From contig NC_053491.1 in NCBI RefSeq assembly GCF_905171775.1, positions 139,175,983 through 139,239,982 of the forward strand: 64,000 bases of DNA. Direction: 5' to 3'. Numbering within the stretch: the first letter of the stretch is position 1; each line of letters begins with the position of its first letter. Made by a program: the position numbers and the translations under genes. This DNA comes from Rana temporaria (Eukaryota > Chordata > Amphibia > Anura > Ranidae). The notes under the pieces were generated by a model. It did no database searches. It was not told the DNA's origin and worked only from the letters and a program-made list of their open reading frames with translations. This document shows, piece by piece, positions 44,611 to 56,737 of the stretch.

Positions 44611-45473
44611 ACCATGTTTTATTATTATTAAAAACAATTGCCTTTTTTTAATCAACCATGGGTAAGGTTATTATTATGTTTATTGAGATTTGCCATAATT
44701 GGTTGAACTTGATGGCATCTTTTTTCAGCCTTACTGACATGTTACTGTGTAAGGACACATTTTAAGCCCAACTGGAAAAGACAAAAATGCACCATTACAG
44801 TGAGAACCTCCCCACTCTTCCACCCTTCAAAAGGTAAATGCTCTTTAAGCATAGTAGGGGAAGAGCATTAAGGGGAAAATATTTACCTTACTTCTTGCTC
44901 CAGCAGGCTCCCTTCAGCGCTGCTAATGGTTCCCCACAGCTGCTCTGTAAGCTACAATGAGTGCAGGCCCAGCCTTCTAAACATACAATATAGGTTAATG
45001 TCCCTGTACTGTACATAATGTACATAATGATGGCTCCGTTCATAGACTGTAACTTTGAGTGGAGAAGTAGAGCACTGAAGCCAGCTGTAGCAAGGAATCA
45101 GGTAAGTAAAATGGTGAGTTCCAAAAACAAAAACAATGGAGACACCCAGAAGCTTCAAAATCAACGTAACTGTTATAAGTATCTAAAACACAAAATATTT
45201 CAACTCTTTTGGATTTCAAAACTTTTGAAAAATATTTTATGTCAGCCTAATTTGTAAAACAATATTCAGAAAATATTACCATGATCTACTGTAATTGCCC
45301 ATAATAATGTGACAAATGACTCATGGACATTTAAGTTCAAATTTGATAAATTATCTATATATCTCTTTGCTTTCACTTCAATTACACAACAAGAACGTTA
45401 AAATAAATTGAAATGTTAGCTTTTAGCTTGGCAGGTATTTAAAGTGGACATAAGCTAGGAAAAAAATGCTCCA
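44611..45473. other. Intronic sequence, no gene
   Basis: AT-rich, nothing recognised. Confidence 0.5.
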
Positions 45474-46438
45474 TTAACCGCTTAAGGACCGCCTCCTGCA
45501 CATTTACGTCGGCAGAATGGCACGGCTGGGCACATGCACATACAGGTACGTCCTCTGCTAGTGCCCAGCCGTGGGACGTGGGCGCGCCCCCGCGGCACGC
45601 GACTCGGTCCGAAGCTGCGGGACCCGCAGACCCGATCGCCGCTGGAGTCCCGCGATCGGTCCCCGGAGCTGAAGAAAGGGGAGAGCTGTGTGTAAACACA
45701 GCTTCCCCGTTCTTCACTGTGGCGCCGTCATCGATCGTGTGATCCCTTTTATAGGGATACACAATCGATTACGTCACACCTACAGCCACACCCCCCTACA
45801 GTTAGAAACACATATTAGGTCATACATAACCCATTCAGCGCCCCCTTGTGGTTAACTCCCAAACTGCAATTGTAATTTTCACAATAAACCATGCATTTTA
45901 AATGCATTTTTTGCTGTGAAAATGACAACGGTCCCAAAAATGTGTCAAAATTGTCTGAAGTGTCCGCCATAATGTCGCAGTCACGAAAAAAATCGCTGAT
46001 CGTCGCCATTAGTAGTAAAAAAATAAAAATAAAAATGTAATAAAACTATCCCCTATTTTGTAAACGCTATAAATTTTGCGCAAACCAACCGATAAACACT
46101 TATTGCGATTTTTTTTACCAAAAATAGGTAAAAGAATACGTATCGGCCTAAACTGAGGAAAAATATTTTTTTGGGGTATTTTTGGGGGATATTTATTATA
46201 GCAAAAAGTGAAAAATATTGTTTTTTTTTCAAAATGTTAGCTCTATTTTTGTTTATAGCACAAAAAATAAAAATACCACCAAAATAAAGCTCTATTTGTG
46301 GGAAAAAAAGGACGCCAATTTTGTTTGGGAGCTACGTCGCACGACCGCGCAATTGTCTGTTAAAGCGACGCAGTGCCGAATCGCAAAACCTGGCCGGGTC
46401 CTTTAGCTGCCTAAAGGTTCCGGGTCTTAAGTGGTTAA
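45474..46438. mobile_element. TTAA-flanked element, complete (TTAACCRCTTAAG family)
   Basis: TTAACCGCTTAAGGACCGCC at the left, GGTCTTAAGTGGTTAA at the right, TTAA at both ends, 965 bp. No open frame of note. The family also includes 1646 (truncated) and 47016-48905 (opposite orientation, interrupted). Confidence 0.85.
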
Positions 46439-47015
46439 TAAATAAGCACCTTAGTATTCAGTAACTTTCCCACAATTGTTTTCAGTTTTCTATCACCTGT
46501 CCTGTTTTCTATCATGTAATTTATAAAATAGCAAAGTAGGAGAACGCATATTTACAAGAGCGATAGGATAATGAAGTACAGAAACTCCTTCTATACAGCA
46601 GTCTGTTTTTATCACATTGGTGTAGTCAAACAACTGAAAGCTGTATTCTGATTGGTTGCTATGGCCTACTGCTCACTTTTGCTCTTTCTCCTTGCTACAA
46701 GGTAAGCTCCCTGATGTCTGTTATATTTTGTAATTATTATGAAGTTGATGTTTATCTTCCAAACAAAACAAATTATATGGTTTTGGAATGAAGCAATTAT
46801 TGTTTTTTTTATATACTGTATATTGTGAAAATAAGTTAACATCTTTAAAGTGAATGTATCACATATCCTCATATCCTGTAAAGAGGACGAGGTACCAGAA
46901 CACTGATTATACTGTCTAAAGTAGTCTTGCCATTGCCAAATTAGCAGAGCAAAATGTGTATCTTAAAGCACGCCAGTAATCAATTTATTAAAATAATTTT
47001 GTTTTAAATGTTCTT
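46439..47015. other. Intronic sequence, no gene
   Basis: Contains a short CTGATTGGTTGCTATGG repeat phrase near 46649-46665. Otherwise unremarkable. Confidence 0.45.
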
Positions 47016-47416
47016 TTAACCACTTAAGCCCCGGACCATTTTGTTGCTAAATGACCAGGCCACTTTTTTTCGATTCGGCACTGCGTCGCTTTAACAGACA
47101 ATTGCGCGGTCGTGCGACGAGGCTCCCAAACAACATTTACATCATTTACACAAATAGAGCTTTCTTTTGGTGGTATTTGATCTCATCTGCGGTTTTTATT
47201 TTTTGCGCTATAAAACAAAATATAAACAAAAATAGAGCAATAATTTTGAAAAAATGCTATATTTTTTACTTGTCGCTATAATAAATATCCCCCAAAAAAA
47301 TATATACAATTATTTTTTTCCTCACTTTAGGCCGATACGTATTCTTCTACATATTTTTGGTATAAAAAAAAAAAATCGCAATAAGCGTTTATTGATTGGT
47401 TTACACAAAAGTCATA

Positions 47417-48123
47417 GTGCCAGATTCACGTAGAGCGGGCGCAGCGTAACGTAACCGGTTTACGTTACACCGCCTCAAGTTTTCCGATTTAGTGCCAGAT
47501 CCACAAAGCACTTACCTGAAAATTTGCGGCGGTGTATCGTAAACAGGTCCAGCGCAAGGCGGCCCAATTCAAATGGGGCGGGTACCATTTAAATTAGGCG
47601 CACTCCCGCGCCGGACGTACTGCGCATGCTCCCGTCACAAATTTCCCGACGTGCTTTGCGCGAAATTACGACGCGCCGCCGTTTTGTGAATCACGACGTG
47701 AAAAAAGATTTACGCCGGGAAAAATAAAAGATTTTAAAAAAATTCAAAAGCGACGCGGGAAAGACAGGCATACTTTAACATGGTGGAGTACTTTTACACT
47801 TTGCGACGGAAATCTAACACTTGCGACGCCGTATCTTTGCGACGGAAATCTAACACTTGCGACGCCTTAACGACGGGAAAAATCTTCGTGGATCGCCGTA
47901 ACTCCTAATTTGCATACCCGACGCTGGTTTACGACGCAAACTCCCCCCCAGCGGCGGCCGCGGTACTGCATCCTAAGATCCGACAGTGTAAAACAATTAC
48001 ACCTGTCGGATCTTCTGGCTATCTATGCGTAACTGATTCTATGAATCAGTCACATAGATAGAAACAGAGATACGACGGCGTATCAGCAGATACGCCGTCG
48101 TATCTCTTTTGTGAATCTGGCCC
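47417..48123. mobile_element. MITE (TGCCAGATTCACGTAG), nested
   Basis: A ~707-bp insertion with ends GTGCCAGATTCACGTAGAGC and TTTTGTGAATCTGGCCC. It is the same broad family as 6244-6802 and likewise rich in TACGAC/GTCGTA. CATA flanks both sides. Confidence 0.78.
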
Positions 48124-48599
48124 ATAGCGTCTACAAAATAGGGGATCGTTTTTTAGCATTTTTATTAATAACTATTTTTACTAGTAATGGCGGCGATCAG
48201 CGATTTTTATCGTGACTGCGACATTATGGCGGACACATTGGACACTTTTGACATATTTTTGGGACCATTGTCATTTTTACAGCGATCTGGGCTATAAAAA
48301 TGCACTGTGATTACTGTGAAAATGACACTGGCAGTGAAGGGGTTAAGTGTTCCCTAGGAAGTGATTCTTACTGTAGGGGGCGTGACTTGCTGTGACACGT
48401 CACTAATCATTGTTCCCAATGACAGGGAACATGATCAGTGACAGTGTCACTAGGCAGAACGGGGAGATGTGTTGTGTAACATCTCCCCGTTCTATCTCTC
48501 CGTGAGACAATTGCGGGAATGCCCGCGGGGATCGAGTCCACGGGACCCGCGGGCGGGCTCACGGAGATTGCGGCAGGCGCCCCCCGCAAAAACTGCTTC

Positions 48600-48822
48600 T
48601 TAAAGTGGAGTTTCCATCCCAAAAAAAATGTTCATTATTGTGTTCATTAGACCTAAAAAAGAAAGTTTTATGGACATAGTTTTATAAACTATCTTTTTTG
48701 AATAACTATGCAGAGCGGTGGCGGATTGTAAAATAGTAAGTGACCGGATTTATGTTTTAAAAACGCATGATGAAAGGACATACATTTAAAAAATGTTAAT
48801 TGTGGTTGGAACCCCGCTTTAA
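48600..48822. mobile_element. Small MITE (TTAAAGTGGAGTTTCCATCC)
   Basis: TTAAAGTGGAGTTTCCATCC against GGTTGGAACCCCGCTTTAA: a short nested TIR element with TTAA-type ends, resembling the ends of the 15863 palindrome. Confidence 0.65.
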
Positions 48823-48905
48823 AGGGGACATATATATACGTCCTTCTGCCTGCCCGTGCCATTCTGCAGACGTATATCTGCGTGAGCTGGGTGGCAAGTG
48901 GTTAA

Positions 48906-50890
48906 ACACACTTGACATATGTACCCAAATGGCACTTTATATCAACTTCCTGTAATCACCTTCTCAAAAACACTTACATAAGGAGAGTTAAAGCTAAACT
49001 CCAAATATCTTTTCTCTATAACTGAATGAAATGATCAGTCCCAGTATAGATCATACCTCTGTACCATGTTGCTCTGTTGTCTGCAGAATTGCAGATCCCC
49101 TGATATTCTGGGTTTAGTTGTGGCTTTTTATTATGTGACATTCTGTATATCCTGCTGATAAACTATGATCCTTACACGGCCACTTCCTGCAGCAGCTAGA
49201 GGCTATAACACTCCCTTTTGCAGTCTCTGCAAATGATGTAACTTTCTTCACAGCTCTGATGGTGGGTAGGAATAAAAATGCATTCTAATTAACATTCAAT
49301 CCAACCTAGTCACACCTACAGGAAGAGTCCAAACCTCCCAAGTCCCGCCTCACAGATCCCAGCATTATTCAAGAAGGAAACCTCTTCATATACACACATA
49401 CAATTAGAATTCAATCCTTCCTAGTCAACCACTTGAAGACAACTTTGCATTAAGCTATCTGGTCCTATTTTTCTGTTACACTTTGCCATAACCCATGCCA
49501 TCATCTAACTGGCTGGCAAATGCCAAAATGCTATCTTCTTAGTAATGGGTTCTCTTTAACCTTCATTAATTGTTTTTACAAGTAGAAATCCTCATTCTGT
49601 TAAAAAAATTAAGTAGAATTCCAGCTAAAGCCTAAGTAATCTTAAAGCTGAATTTCAGGAATTTAGCTACTTTGTAAACATTGCAGGTAAAAAATAAGTT
49701 AAGTCCCGTGAGGTGCCTGCCAGCTCGTAGACATCTCTATTATTGACATCTAACAGGTATATTGTGCTCCAGGAAGATAACTTCCAGAATGCTGAAGCTG
49801 CTCACTGTGATCTCAGTGCTTCAAGAGAAGAATAAATGGAACTTCTATACCCGCCCCTCCCCTCCTTCTGCCTACTCACAGAAGCCTTTTATATTATGTG
49901 AACGAATTCACAAAATACAAAGGCTTCTGAGAATGGGCAGTAGAGCAGAGGGGCGGAATAGCTGCTCTGTGTGCTTTTCTCCTCTCACAGTCTGAGTGTA
50001 TCCTGCAGGAATGCAATAAACCTGTCACATATATGCAATATTGAAAAGAATCCCCGGAGGTGACATGTACCTACTTGGACTTAACTCATATTGTGCCTGA
50101 ACTTTTCGCAAAGTTGCTGAATTCCTGGAATCCACCTTTAAAAATGCTCCCTCCCCCTCCTAGCACTTATAACACTATAACACTCCTAACACACCTTACA
50201 CTTATACTAACACTGTGTAAAAATATACTCAGCCATTTTCAGCCAGGTCCCGTCATGTGATTCGGCTCCCCGAAAGGAGAGACCACCAACAACGGCTACA
50301 GTATGGGAGCCCATATCTAATGTCAATGCTCCCTACTTTCACAACCATTGTCAGGCACTCTCTCTATATTTACCTGCTGCAGATCGACCCAGTCACTGGA
50401 CCAAGCTAAAAATAGGTATGCATATATATTTTTCTTATACTGGCTGGTTAGTATATAGGTGTGAAAGCAGAGCCCCACCCATTTTTGATAGATGGTCTTA
50501 AACGAAAGACCACCTCTCAACACCTCGTTTTTGGAAGTACCGACTGTACTACCGATCAAGCTGGGCTGCAGCCCACAACGTCACATCCTCCTCTTCGGCA
50601 AGCTCCCAAGTTGTCTTCTAGGACCTGTGTGTGTCCCAGAAGACAAGCTGGCCATTCACAAAGTGCTGCACGACTCGAGCAGTAGGAAACTGGCAGTGAA
50701 GCCGGTTTCCCTTAGATGGTAAGGTGGCGCCGGCAGCTGATCCAATGGATGAATCGGCCTCAGGGGGGGGACATTGCAGGCTCCCTGGAAAGGTAAGTGT
50801 TCTTATTAAAAGTCAGCAGCTACAGTGTTTGTAGTTGCTGACTTTTATATTAAAAAAAAAAAAATTGCGGCTGGAACACCGCTTTAAGAG
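48906..50890. other. Intronic region with MITE-like fragments
   Basis: Several TTAAAGCT/GCTTTAAG ends (49644, 50880) and complementary segments such as AGTCAGCAGCTACAG / GTAGTTGCTGACT (50812-50844) suggest one or two decayed MITEs. No credible gene. Confidence 0.4.
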
Positions 50891-51100
50891 AGGGAAGGGT
50901 GCATTTGTAAGATATAAGACTAGTAAGGCTTTAGCTGGAATAATACTTTAAAGACACTTACAAAATTCAGCATAACTAACTGGAAAAATGTATGAATTGA
51001 CAAAGATATATATTTTAATTATGTATACAGAAATTAGTGTATATATATATCTCAACACACATACACTTTTCATGTGGCTCCTGTTTAAATTGGCCCTAGT
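50891..51100. other. AT-rich spacer
   Basis: No feature other than short TA runs. Confidence 0.4.
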
Positions 51101-51148
51101 ATGTTTGTACGTTTGGTTATGCACTTGTTATTACATTCTGCCTACCAG

Positions 51149-51307
51149 TCCCAAGCCGAGCAATTAGGGAAGGTTAAAAAAAGATTGGGTGATTTACAGT
51201 ACCTCTTAGAAAAACTGCCAAGGTCTATGGAAATGGCGTTCACGTATACAAGACATTGTGCCCAGAAAGCTGGACCCGTAGTTTCATTGAGAGACGAATA
51301 CGACTAA
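51149..51307 (+). CDS. Candidate terminal exon of unknown gene (weak)
   Basis: A protein-like stretch starting SQAEQLGKVKKRLGDLQYLL and ending AGPVVSLRDEYD-stop follows a plausible splice acceptor (CATTCTGCCTACCAG, ending at 51148). The first half could form a charged coiled coil. It lies antisense to RELN inside its intron 1. I do not recognise it; the open frame is short enough (68 codons from the ATG at 51101) to be chance, or it may be a retrocopy fragment. Confidence 0.2.
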   Translation, partial: SQAEQLGKVKKRLGDLQYLLEKLPRSMEMAFTYTRHCAQKAGPVVSLRDEYD

Positions 51308-52660
51308 AAGGATGTATGTATACATAGTTTTCATTTTTAAACAGTGTATAAATTCTCTTCTGGGACTTCATTTGTGACAATTTCCTGCAACATTTCATTG
51401 ACTAAAGACAGCTTAAACACAATCTTCTAAATTAATATATATACAAATCTTAGGCATTACTTCATTTAGAAACCAATTTGCATTTCCTGAATCAGCACTA
51501 TAAACCAATATGTGGTCAAAAAGTAAACACATTAGTTCAACAGCTATAGCAACAATAAAGCAGAGTGAAAAATGATGAGCGATTTGGGAGATTATTGTAA
51601 GCCCTTAGCTACAGTATACTATAAGAGCAGCATTTTCAGCTGCGTTGTGGGTTGTGCTACACTTCCAAACAAAGACACTGCAATTCTGTAGACAAAGCAA
51701 ATCACAATCCCACTATGGGAGGTCAATTGGTCCCAAAGGCCTGCTGGACCAGTGTTCAATCAGAGGAAGTTAATAGGTAGGCAAATTATTATACAATATT
51801 TTCATTTTTTTTTAAGACCAAAACAGCTTTAAATACACAATCAATACATAAAACTACACACTGTAGTATAAAATAGCAGTAAGTCAGGTTATAGATTTAA
51901 CAATATTGTCCATCCAAAGATGAATGGTGGTTTAGCTTCACTTTCATTATCTAGGTATATAGTAGCAATTACAAGCCTAACCAAACCACGCCAACACAAT
52001 GAGTAATATGGTAAAACATACCTGGGACAGATATATGAATGAAGGTTTCATTTTAAGCATGGTATTTAGAGATTGTGTAGAATCGCCAATTCACTAAAGT
52101 AAAACTTATTTTAATGTGCAGTAATTTAGCCATCATTGTTGCCCTGATTTTCATCACAATCTGCTTTTTTATCATTTCTGGTACACATCAGAAAGGGAAG
52201 ACAGACATGTTTTTTGTACTCACACTGAAATGACTCCAGGCTAGCTATCTTTCTTTCCATTCTATAAAGTCAATTTTATATGAAAGTTTTGTTTTTATTA
52301 TTATTCAATGTTATTTACTTGCTACAGCTTAAGTTGAAACAGAAGTGATTAAAGCTTAATTTTCACAGAGATGTCCTAAAGAAAATGAATTCAATGAAAC
52401 TTGTTATAGTGACATTTTGCAATGTCACAAATAAGAACATATGTGGTGGTTACAAAGACTGTATTTACACCTAACACACATGAGATTTATAATGATACCC
52501 CAACTCACATGCTGGCTGATGAGCTCTGTACGCATGAAATGAAGCTCTAATATTGTCTCTCAATGATTTAAACACAGAAAAACCCTTGAAATAACTTTCA
52601 GTTTTCAGGGAACCTCTACTCAAATAAGTTACTATATTTACTTACAGCTTACAGTACATT
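51308..52660. other. Intronic sequence, no gene
   Basis: AT-rich, apparently single copy. Confidence 0.5.
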
Positions 52661-54200
52661 AGCATAGCGGTCTGTGGGAAGGATGCTCCTTACCCTGGAG
52701 GTTATTGGGAGGAATAACCCCTCTTATAAAAAGCTGAAAAGATTATTGGTGTCAATGGTTGATAATTTGAGAGGCAGAAATTGCTCAAAGAAATCTCTAG
52801 AAACCTCTAAAGGAACCCTTTACAGTTCACAATACATTAAGCATGTTAGTCAAAGAGATAAATGCTCCTTGCAATGGTGGTCAATGAGAGCAATGCTCGT
52901 TAGACTGGTGAACAGTGAGAAGAATGCTTATTACACTGGTGGGCAGTCAGAAAAATGCTTCTTACATTGGTGGACAGTTAGAAAAATATTCCTTACATTA
53001 TTGGTGGTCAGTGAGAAGAATTCTCCTTACACAGGTGGACAGTGGAGGGAATGCCCCCTACCCTGGAGGCCAATAAGAAGAATGCTTCCTACAATGAGAA
53101 GAATGCTTCTTAAACTGGTAGACAGTGGGAAGAATACTCCCTACCCTGGAGGTCAGTGAGAAGAATACTCCCTACCCTGGAGGTCAGTGAGAAGAATGCT
53201 CCTTACACTGGTGGACAGTGAGAATAATTCTCACTATCCTGGTGGATAGTAAGGATGCCCCTTACATTGTTGGTCAATGAGAAGGATGCTCCTTACATTG
53301 TTGGTCAATGAGAAGGATGCTTCTTACACTGGTGCACAGCGAGAAGGATGTTCCTTACACTGGTGCACAGCGGGAAGAATGTTCCTTACACTGGTGCACA
53401 GCGGGAAGAATGTTCCTTACACTGGTGCACAGCGGGAAGAATGTTCCTTACACTGGTGTACAGTGGGAAGAATGTTCCTTACACTGGTGTTCAGTGGGAA
53501 GAATGTTCCCTATCCTGTTGGACAATAGCAAGCGTTCTCCTTATACTGGTGGACTGTGGGAAGAATGCCTCCTTACATTGGTGGACAGGGTGAAGAATGC
53601 CCCCTTACATTGGTGGACAGGGTGAAGAATGCCCCCTTACACTGGTGGACTGTGGGAAGAATGATCCTTACATTGGTGGACAGGGTGAAGAATGCCCCCT
53701 TACATTGGTGGACAGGGTGAAGAATGTCCCCTTACATTGGTGGACAGGGTGAAGAATGTCCCCTTACACTGGTGGACAGGGTGAAGAATGCCCCCTTACA
53801 CTGGTGGACAGGGTGAAGAATGCCCCCTTACACTGGTGGACTGTGGGAAGAATGCCCCCTTACATTGGTGGACAGGGTGAAGAATGCCCCCTTACACTGG
53901 TGGACTGTGGGAAGAATGCTCCTTACATTGGTGGACAGGGTGAAGAATGCCCCCTTACATTGGTGGAAAGGGTGAAGAATGCCCCCTTACACTGGTGGAC
54001 AGGGTGAAGAATGCCCCCTTACACTGGTGGACAGGGTGAAGAATGCCCCCTTACACTGGTGGACAGGGTGAAGAATGCCCCCTTACACTGGTGGACTGTG
54101 GGAAGAATGCTCCTTACATTGGTGGACAGGGTGAAGAATGCTCCTTACATTAGTGGATAGTGGGAGGAATGTTCCTTACATTGGTGTACAGTAAGAATAA
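52661..54200. repeat. 31-32-bp minisatellite (GAAGAATGCCCCCTTACACTGG)
   Basis: About 45 units of GAAGAATGCYCCTTACAYTGGTGGACAGKGT, degenerate on the left (52661-53270) and near-perfect in the 53580-54120 core. Subfamilies differ in ACAGGGT, ACAGCGG or ACTGTGG. The sequences flanking it (AAATTGCT...AAGAAA.CTCT) repeat at both ends, suggesting expansion inside an element. Long + strand frames are by-products. Confidence 0.95.
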
Positions 54201-54880
54201 TACCCCTCTTTAAAAAAAAATTACAAATGACAGGGGTCAATGGCTAATATTTTGAGAGCTGAATAATCAGAAATTGCTAATTTCTCAAGAAACCTCTGGA
54301 ATAACCCCTGGTTTCCACAGAACCCTGGTTGAGCAAAGCTGCTCTAAATAAGACAAAACAAACTAACTATCTGGCTTTGTAATAAAAGATCACATATGCC
54401 TCTCCACAATGAATTGTGACATCCCATAGCGAAGCGCAATCCAGATCGCTAGGTGCGTGTCAAACACCTTGTACAGCAAATGACTGGAACATGACCCAGT
54501 TCTACTTTTATCTCCCTAATCCAGGACCGACCGCAGGTCTGTGCGCAACAAGCCATCAACACAGAACAATGCTTGTCCATAGGAAACACACAGCTGTGCC
54601 AAGGAAATGAAAACATCCAGTGACAGGACAAGAAGGAAGGAAGAGTAAGTTCACCTTGTTGGCAGCAATAGAGGCAGCACACAATCCTGCTGTTTCCTAT
54701 AGTGGGGAGATAGGGACCTATTCTCACTGATCACTGTACAGGATTGCATTCCAGATTATAACACCTTGTATGATCTTAATATAGTAAATCATTGATTAGT
54801 TGCGGTTTATGACATGTGATGGTTGCTGTGATCCTCCTGTCACTTACACATTAGTAATCCTAAGAAGTAGAGGATCAGCA
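54201..54880. other. Spacer between two minisatellites
   Basis: 54210-54345 repeats the left-flank motif of the preceding array and ends CCACAGAACCCTGGTTGAGC, resembling a hAT-type MITE end. The rest is unique-looking. Confidence 0.45.
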
Positions 54881-54884
54881 ATCC

Positions 54885-55960
54885 CCCTTCTTAGGGGCAG
54901 CAATCCCCATTCCTAGGGACAGCAATCCCCATTCCTAGAGGCAGCGATCCCCCTTCCTAGAGGCAGCGATCCCCCTTCCTAGGGACAGAAATCCCCCCTA
55001 GGAGCAGCAATCCCCCTTCCTAGGGACAGCGATCCCCCTTCTTAGAGGCAGCGATCCCCCTTCCTAGAGGCAGCGATCCCCCTTCCTAGAGGCAGCAATC
55101 CCCCTTCCTAGAGGCAGCAATCCCCCTTCCTAGAGGCAGCAATCCCCCTTCCTAGAGGCAGCAATCCCCTTTTGTATAGGCAACAATCCCCTTTCATAGA
55201 GACAGCGATCCCTCTTCTTAGAGGCAGCGATACCCCTTCCGAGGGGCAGCGATACCCCTTCCGAGGGGCAGCGATACCCCTTCCGAGGGGCAGCGATACC
55301 CCTCCCGAGGGGCAGCGATACCCCTCCCGAGGGGCAGCGATACCCCTTCCTAGGGGCAGCAATCCCCTTTCCAAGAGGCAGAGATCCCCGTTCCTAGGGG
55401 CAGCAATCCCCTTTCCAAGAGGCAGAGATCCCCCTTCCTAGGGGCAGCAATCCCCTTTCCAAGAGGCAGAGATCCCCCTTCCTAGGGGCAGCGATCCCCC
55501 TTCCTATTGGCAGCGATACCCCTTCCTAGAGGCAGTGATACCCCTTCCGAAGGGCAGCGATACCCCTAGGAGCAGCAATCCCCCTTCCTAGGGGCAGCGA
55601 TACCCCTTCCGAGGGGCAGCGATACCCCTTCCGAGGGGCAGCGATACTCCTTCCTAGTAGCAGTAATCCCCCCTAGGAGCAGCAATCCCCCTTCCTAGGG
55701 GCAGCGATACCCCTTCCGAGGGGCAGCGATACCCCTTCCGAGGGGCAGCGATACTCCTTCCTAGTAGCAGTAATCCCCCCTAGGGGCAGAAATCCCCCTT
55801 CCAAGAGGCAGAGATCCCCCTTCCTAGGAGCAGCAATCCCCCTTCTTAGGGGTAGCGATCCCCCTTCCTAGGAGCAGCAATCCCCCTTCTTAGGGGTAGC
55901 GATCCCCCTTTCTAGAGGCAGAAATCCCCCTCCTAGAGGCAGAAATCCCCCTTCCTAGGC
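54885..55960. repeat. 22-bp minisatellite (GGGGCAGCGATACCCCTTCC)
   Basis: About 48 units of (G/A)GGGGCAGCRATCCCCCTTCCTA with subfamilies (CAGCGATACCCCTTCCGAG, CAGCAATCCCCCTTCCTAG, CAGAGATCCCC) in blocks, and a ~120-bp higher-order duplication at about 55560-55680 and 55670-55790. It ends about 80 bp from the RELN exon 1 splice donor. Confidence 0.95.
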
Positions 55961-56039
55961 TCCGCACTGAGATGGGAACCCTGTCCTCAGTGACATGTCT
56001 ATGTATGTCATGCAGGTTAGCAGAGAAGTGGCCACTTAC
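55961..56039 (-). promoter_or_regulatory. RELN: RELN intron 1 donor and proximal intron
   Basis: Donor GTAAGT at 56039-56034. Only about 80 bp of unique intron separates it from the minisatellite. Confidence 0.8.
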
Positions 56040-56277
56040 CGTGATACTCGTGTCCAGGTATGTAGTAGCTGGGGTTCCCGGCAAGGTGCAGAGAGATGAG
56101 CACTTCTCCTTGCTCTCCGTCCCCCTCTAACTCTCCATGGTGGGTACATAGGAAGAAGAAGGGAGAGAACCGCGGGTAGTACGCCACCGCTCCGCACAGC
56201 GCGGCTAGGTACGCGCTCCATAGGAACAACGACAGGGAACTATATCGCCTGCTATGGCAGGAGCGTAGCTGAGCCAT
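56040..56277 (-). CDS. RELN: Reelin, first coding exon
   Basis: This is the N-terminal exon of reelin, the large secreted glycoprotein that guides neuronal migration through VLDLR/ApoER2. It encodes 79 codons plus one base, so the intron is phase 1. Residues 1-32 form a signal peptide: a basic start (RSCHSRR) followed by a hydrophobic core (SLSLFLWSAYLAALCGA). From YYPRFSPFFFLCTHHGEL onward it follows the start of the reeler domain of vertebrate reelin almost residue for residue through GEVLISLH and NPSYYIPG to EYH. The exon ends CAC-G and is followed by a consensus donor GTAAGT at 56039-56034. The ATG at 56277 is the only in-frame start ahead of the signal peptide. The signal peptide differs from the mammalian one, as expected. 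The rest of the gene would lie at lower coordinates. I am very sure of the identity. Confidence 0.96.
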
Positions 56278-56603
56278 GGTTGCCCCGGAGAGCTGGCACC
56301 TAGACTATCTTCTGCATAAGTGTCGGGCAGCCTGTGAGGGGAAAAAACTAAAGTTGTCACGGATGAAAGTGCGGCGAAAGTTCTCTCAGGTGAGCGGAAC
56401 CAATGAGCGGTGTGCTGGAGGGAGCCCGAGCCTGCCAAGAGGATCTCTCAAACACATAAGACATGCCGCCTCATATGCACATCATGTTAACAGGGGCAAC
56501 GGGACACACCCCTCCGCGCTGATTGGTCGCCTCCCGCACATCGTGCTGCAAGGGAAAGCAGAAAAGGTGAATGATAACGGTGTGCTGGCCGAGCGGGCGT
56601 CCT
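56278..56603 (-). promoter_or_regulatory. RELN: RELN 5' UTR / proximal promoter region
   Basis: This is the sequence directly upstream of the RELN start codon. It is unique-looking and locally CpG-rich (for example around 56355-56400 and 56505-56530) and carries no repeat until a degenerate 25-bp array begins near 56605. I see no convincing TATA box on the minus strand; the mammalian RELN promoter is a CpG-island type, which would fit. The transcription start cannot be placed from sequence alone. Confidence 0.5.
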
Positions 56604-56737
56604 CCGCATCCCTCTGGATGTGACATGCTCGTCCCAATTTAAGTGACATGATCGTCCTATTGTATGAGTGACATGATCGTCCTATTGTATGAGGGACATG
56701 ATCGTCCCATTATATGAGTGATCTGATCATCCCGTTA

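Larger units (their letters stand above)
47016..48905. mobile_element. TTAA-flanked element with two nested MITEs
   Basis: TTAACCACTTAAGCCCCGGA at the left, GGCAAGTGGTTAA at the right, TTAA at both ends. The sequence is the reverse complement of the 45474 family and is split by insertions at 47417 and 48600. The flanking host sequence (GTTTATTGATTGGTTTACAC / GCGTCTACAAAATAGGGGAT) matches the uninterrupted relative. Confidence 0.82.
1..56039 (-). other. RELN: RELN intron 1 (5' part, open at window edge)
   Basis: The donor of RELN exon 1 is at 56039-56034 and no sequence resembling the next reelin exon (remainder of the reeler domain) appears in any minus-strand frame down to position 1. The stretch is therefore read as at least 56 kb of intron 1, made mostly of the transposons and minisatellites listed separately. 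A very short or diverged exon could have been missed. Confidence 0.75.

Noticed and set aside
52674..54007. Several + strand frames of 80-160 codons
   Set aside because: Repetitive translation of the 31-32-bp minisatellite; frames shift with indels between units.
54885..55960. Array resembling a CRISPR with short units
   Set aside because: Units are contiguous 22-mers without unique spacers, in a vertebrate intron. It is a minisatellite.
1..56039. Search for RELN exon 2 on the minus strand
   Set aside because: No frame resembles the remainder of the reeler domain, so none is annotated.
56276..56623. Divergent + strand ORF of 115 codons starting at the RELN ATG, with a GTGAGC that could be a donor
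   Set aside because: Its ATG merely overlaps the palindromic CATG of the RELN start and it reads antisense through the RELN 5' UTR. The product resembles nothing I know, and the donor-like motif is expected by chance.
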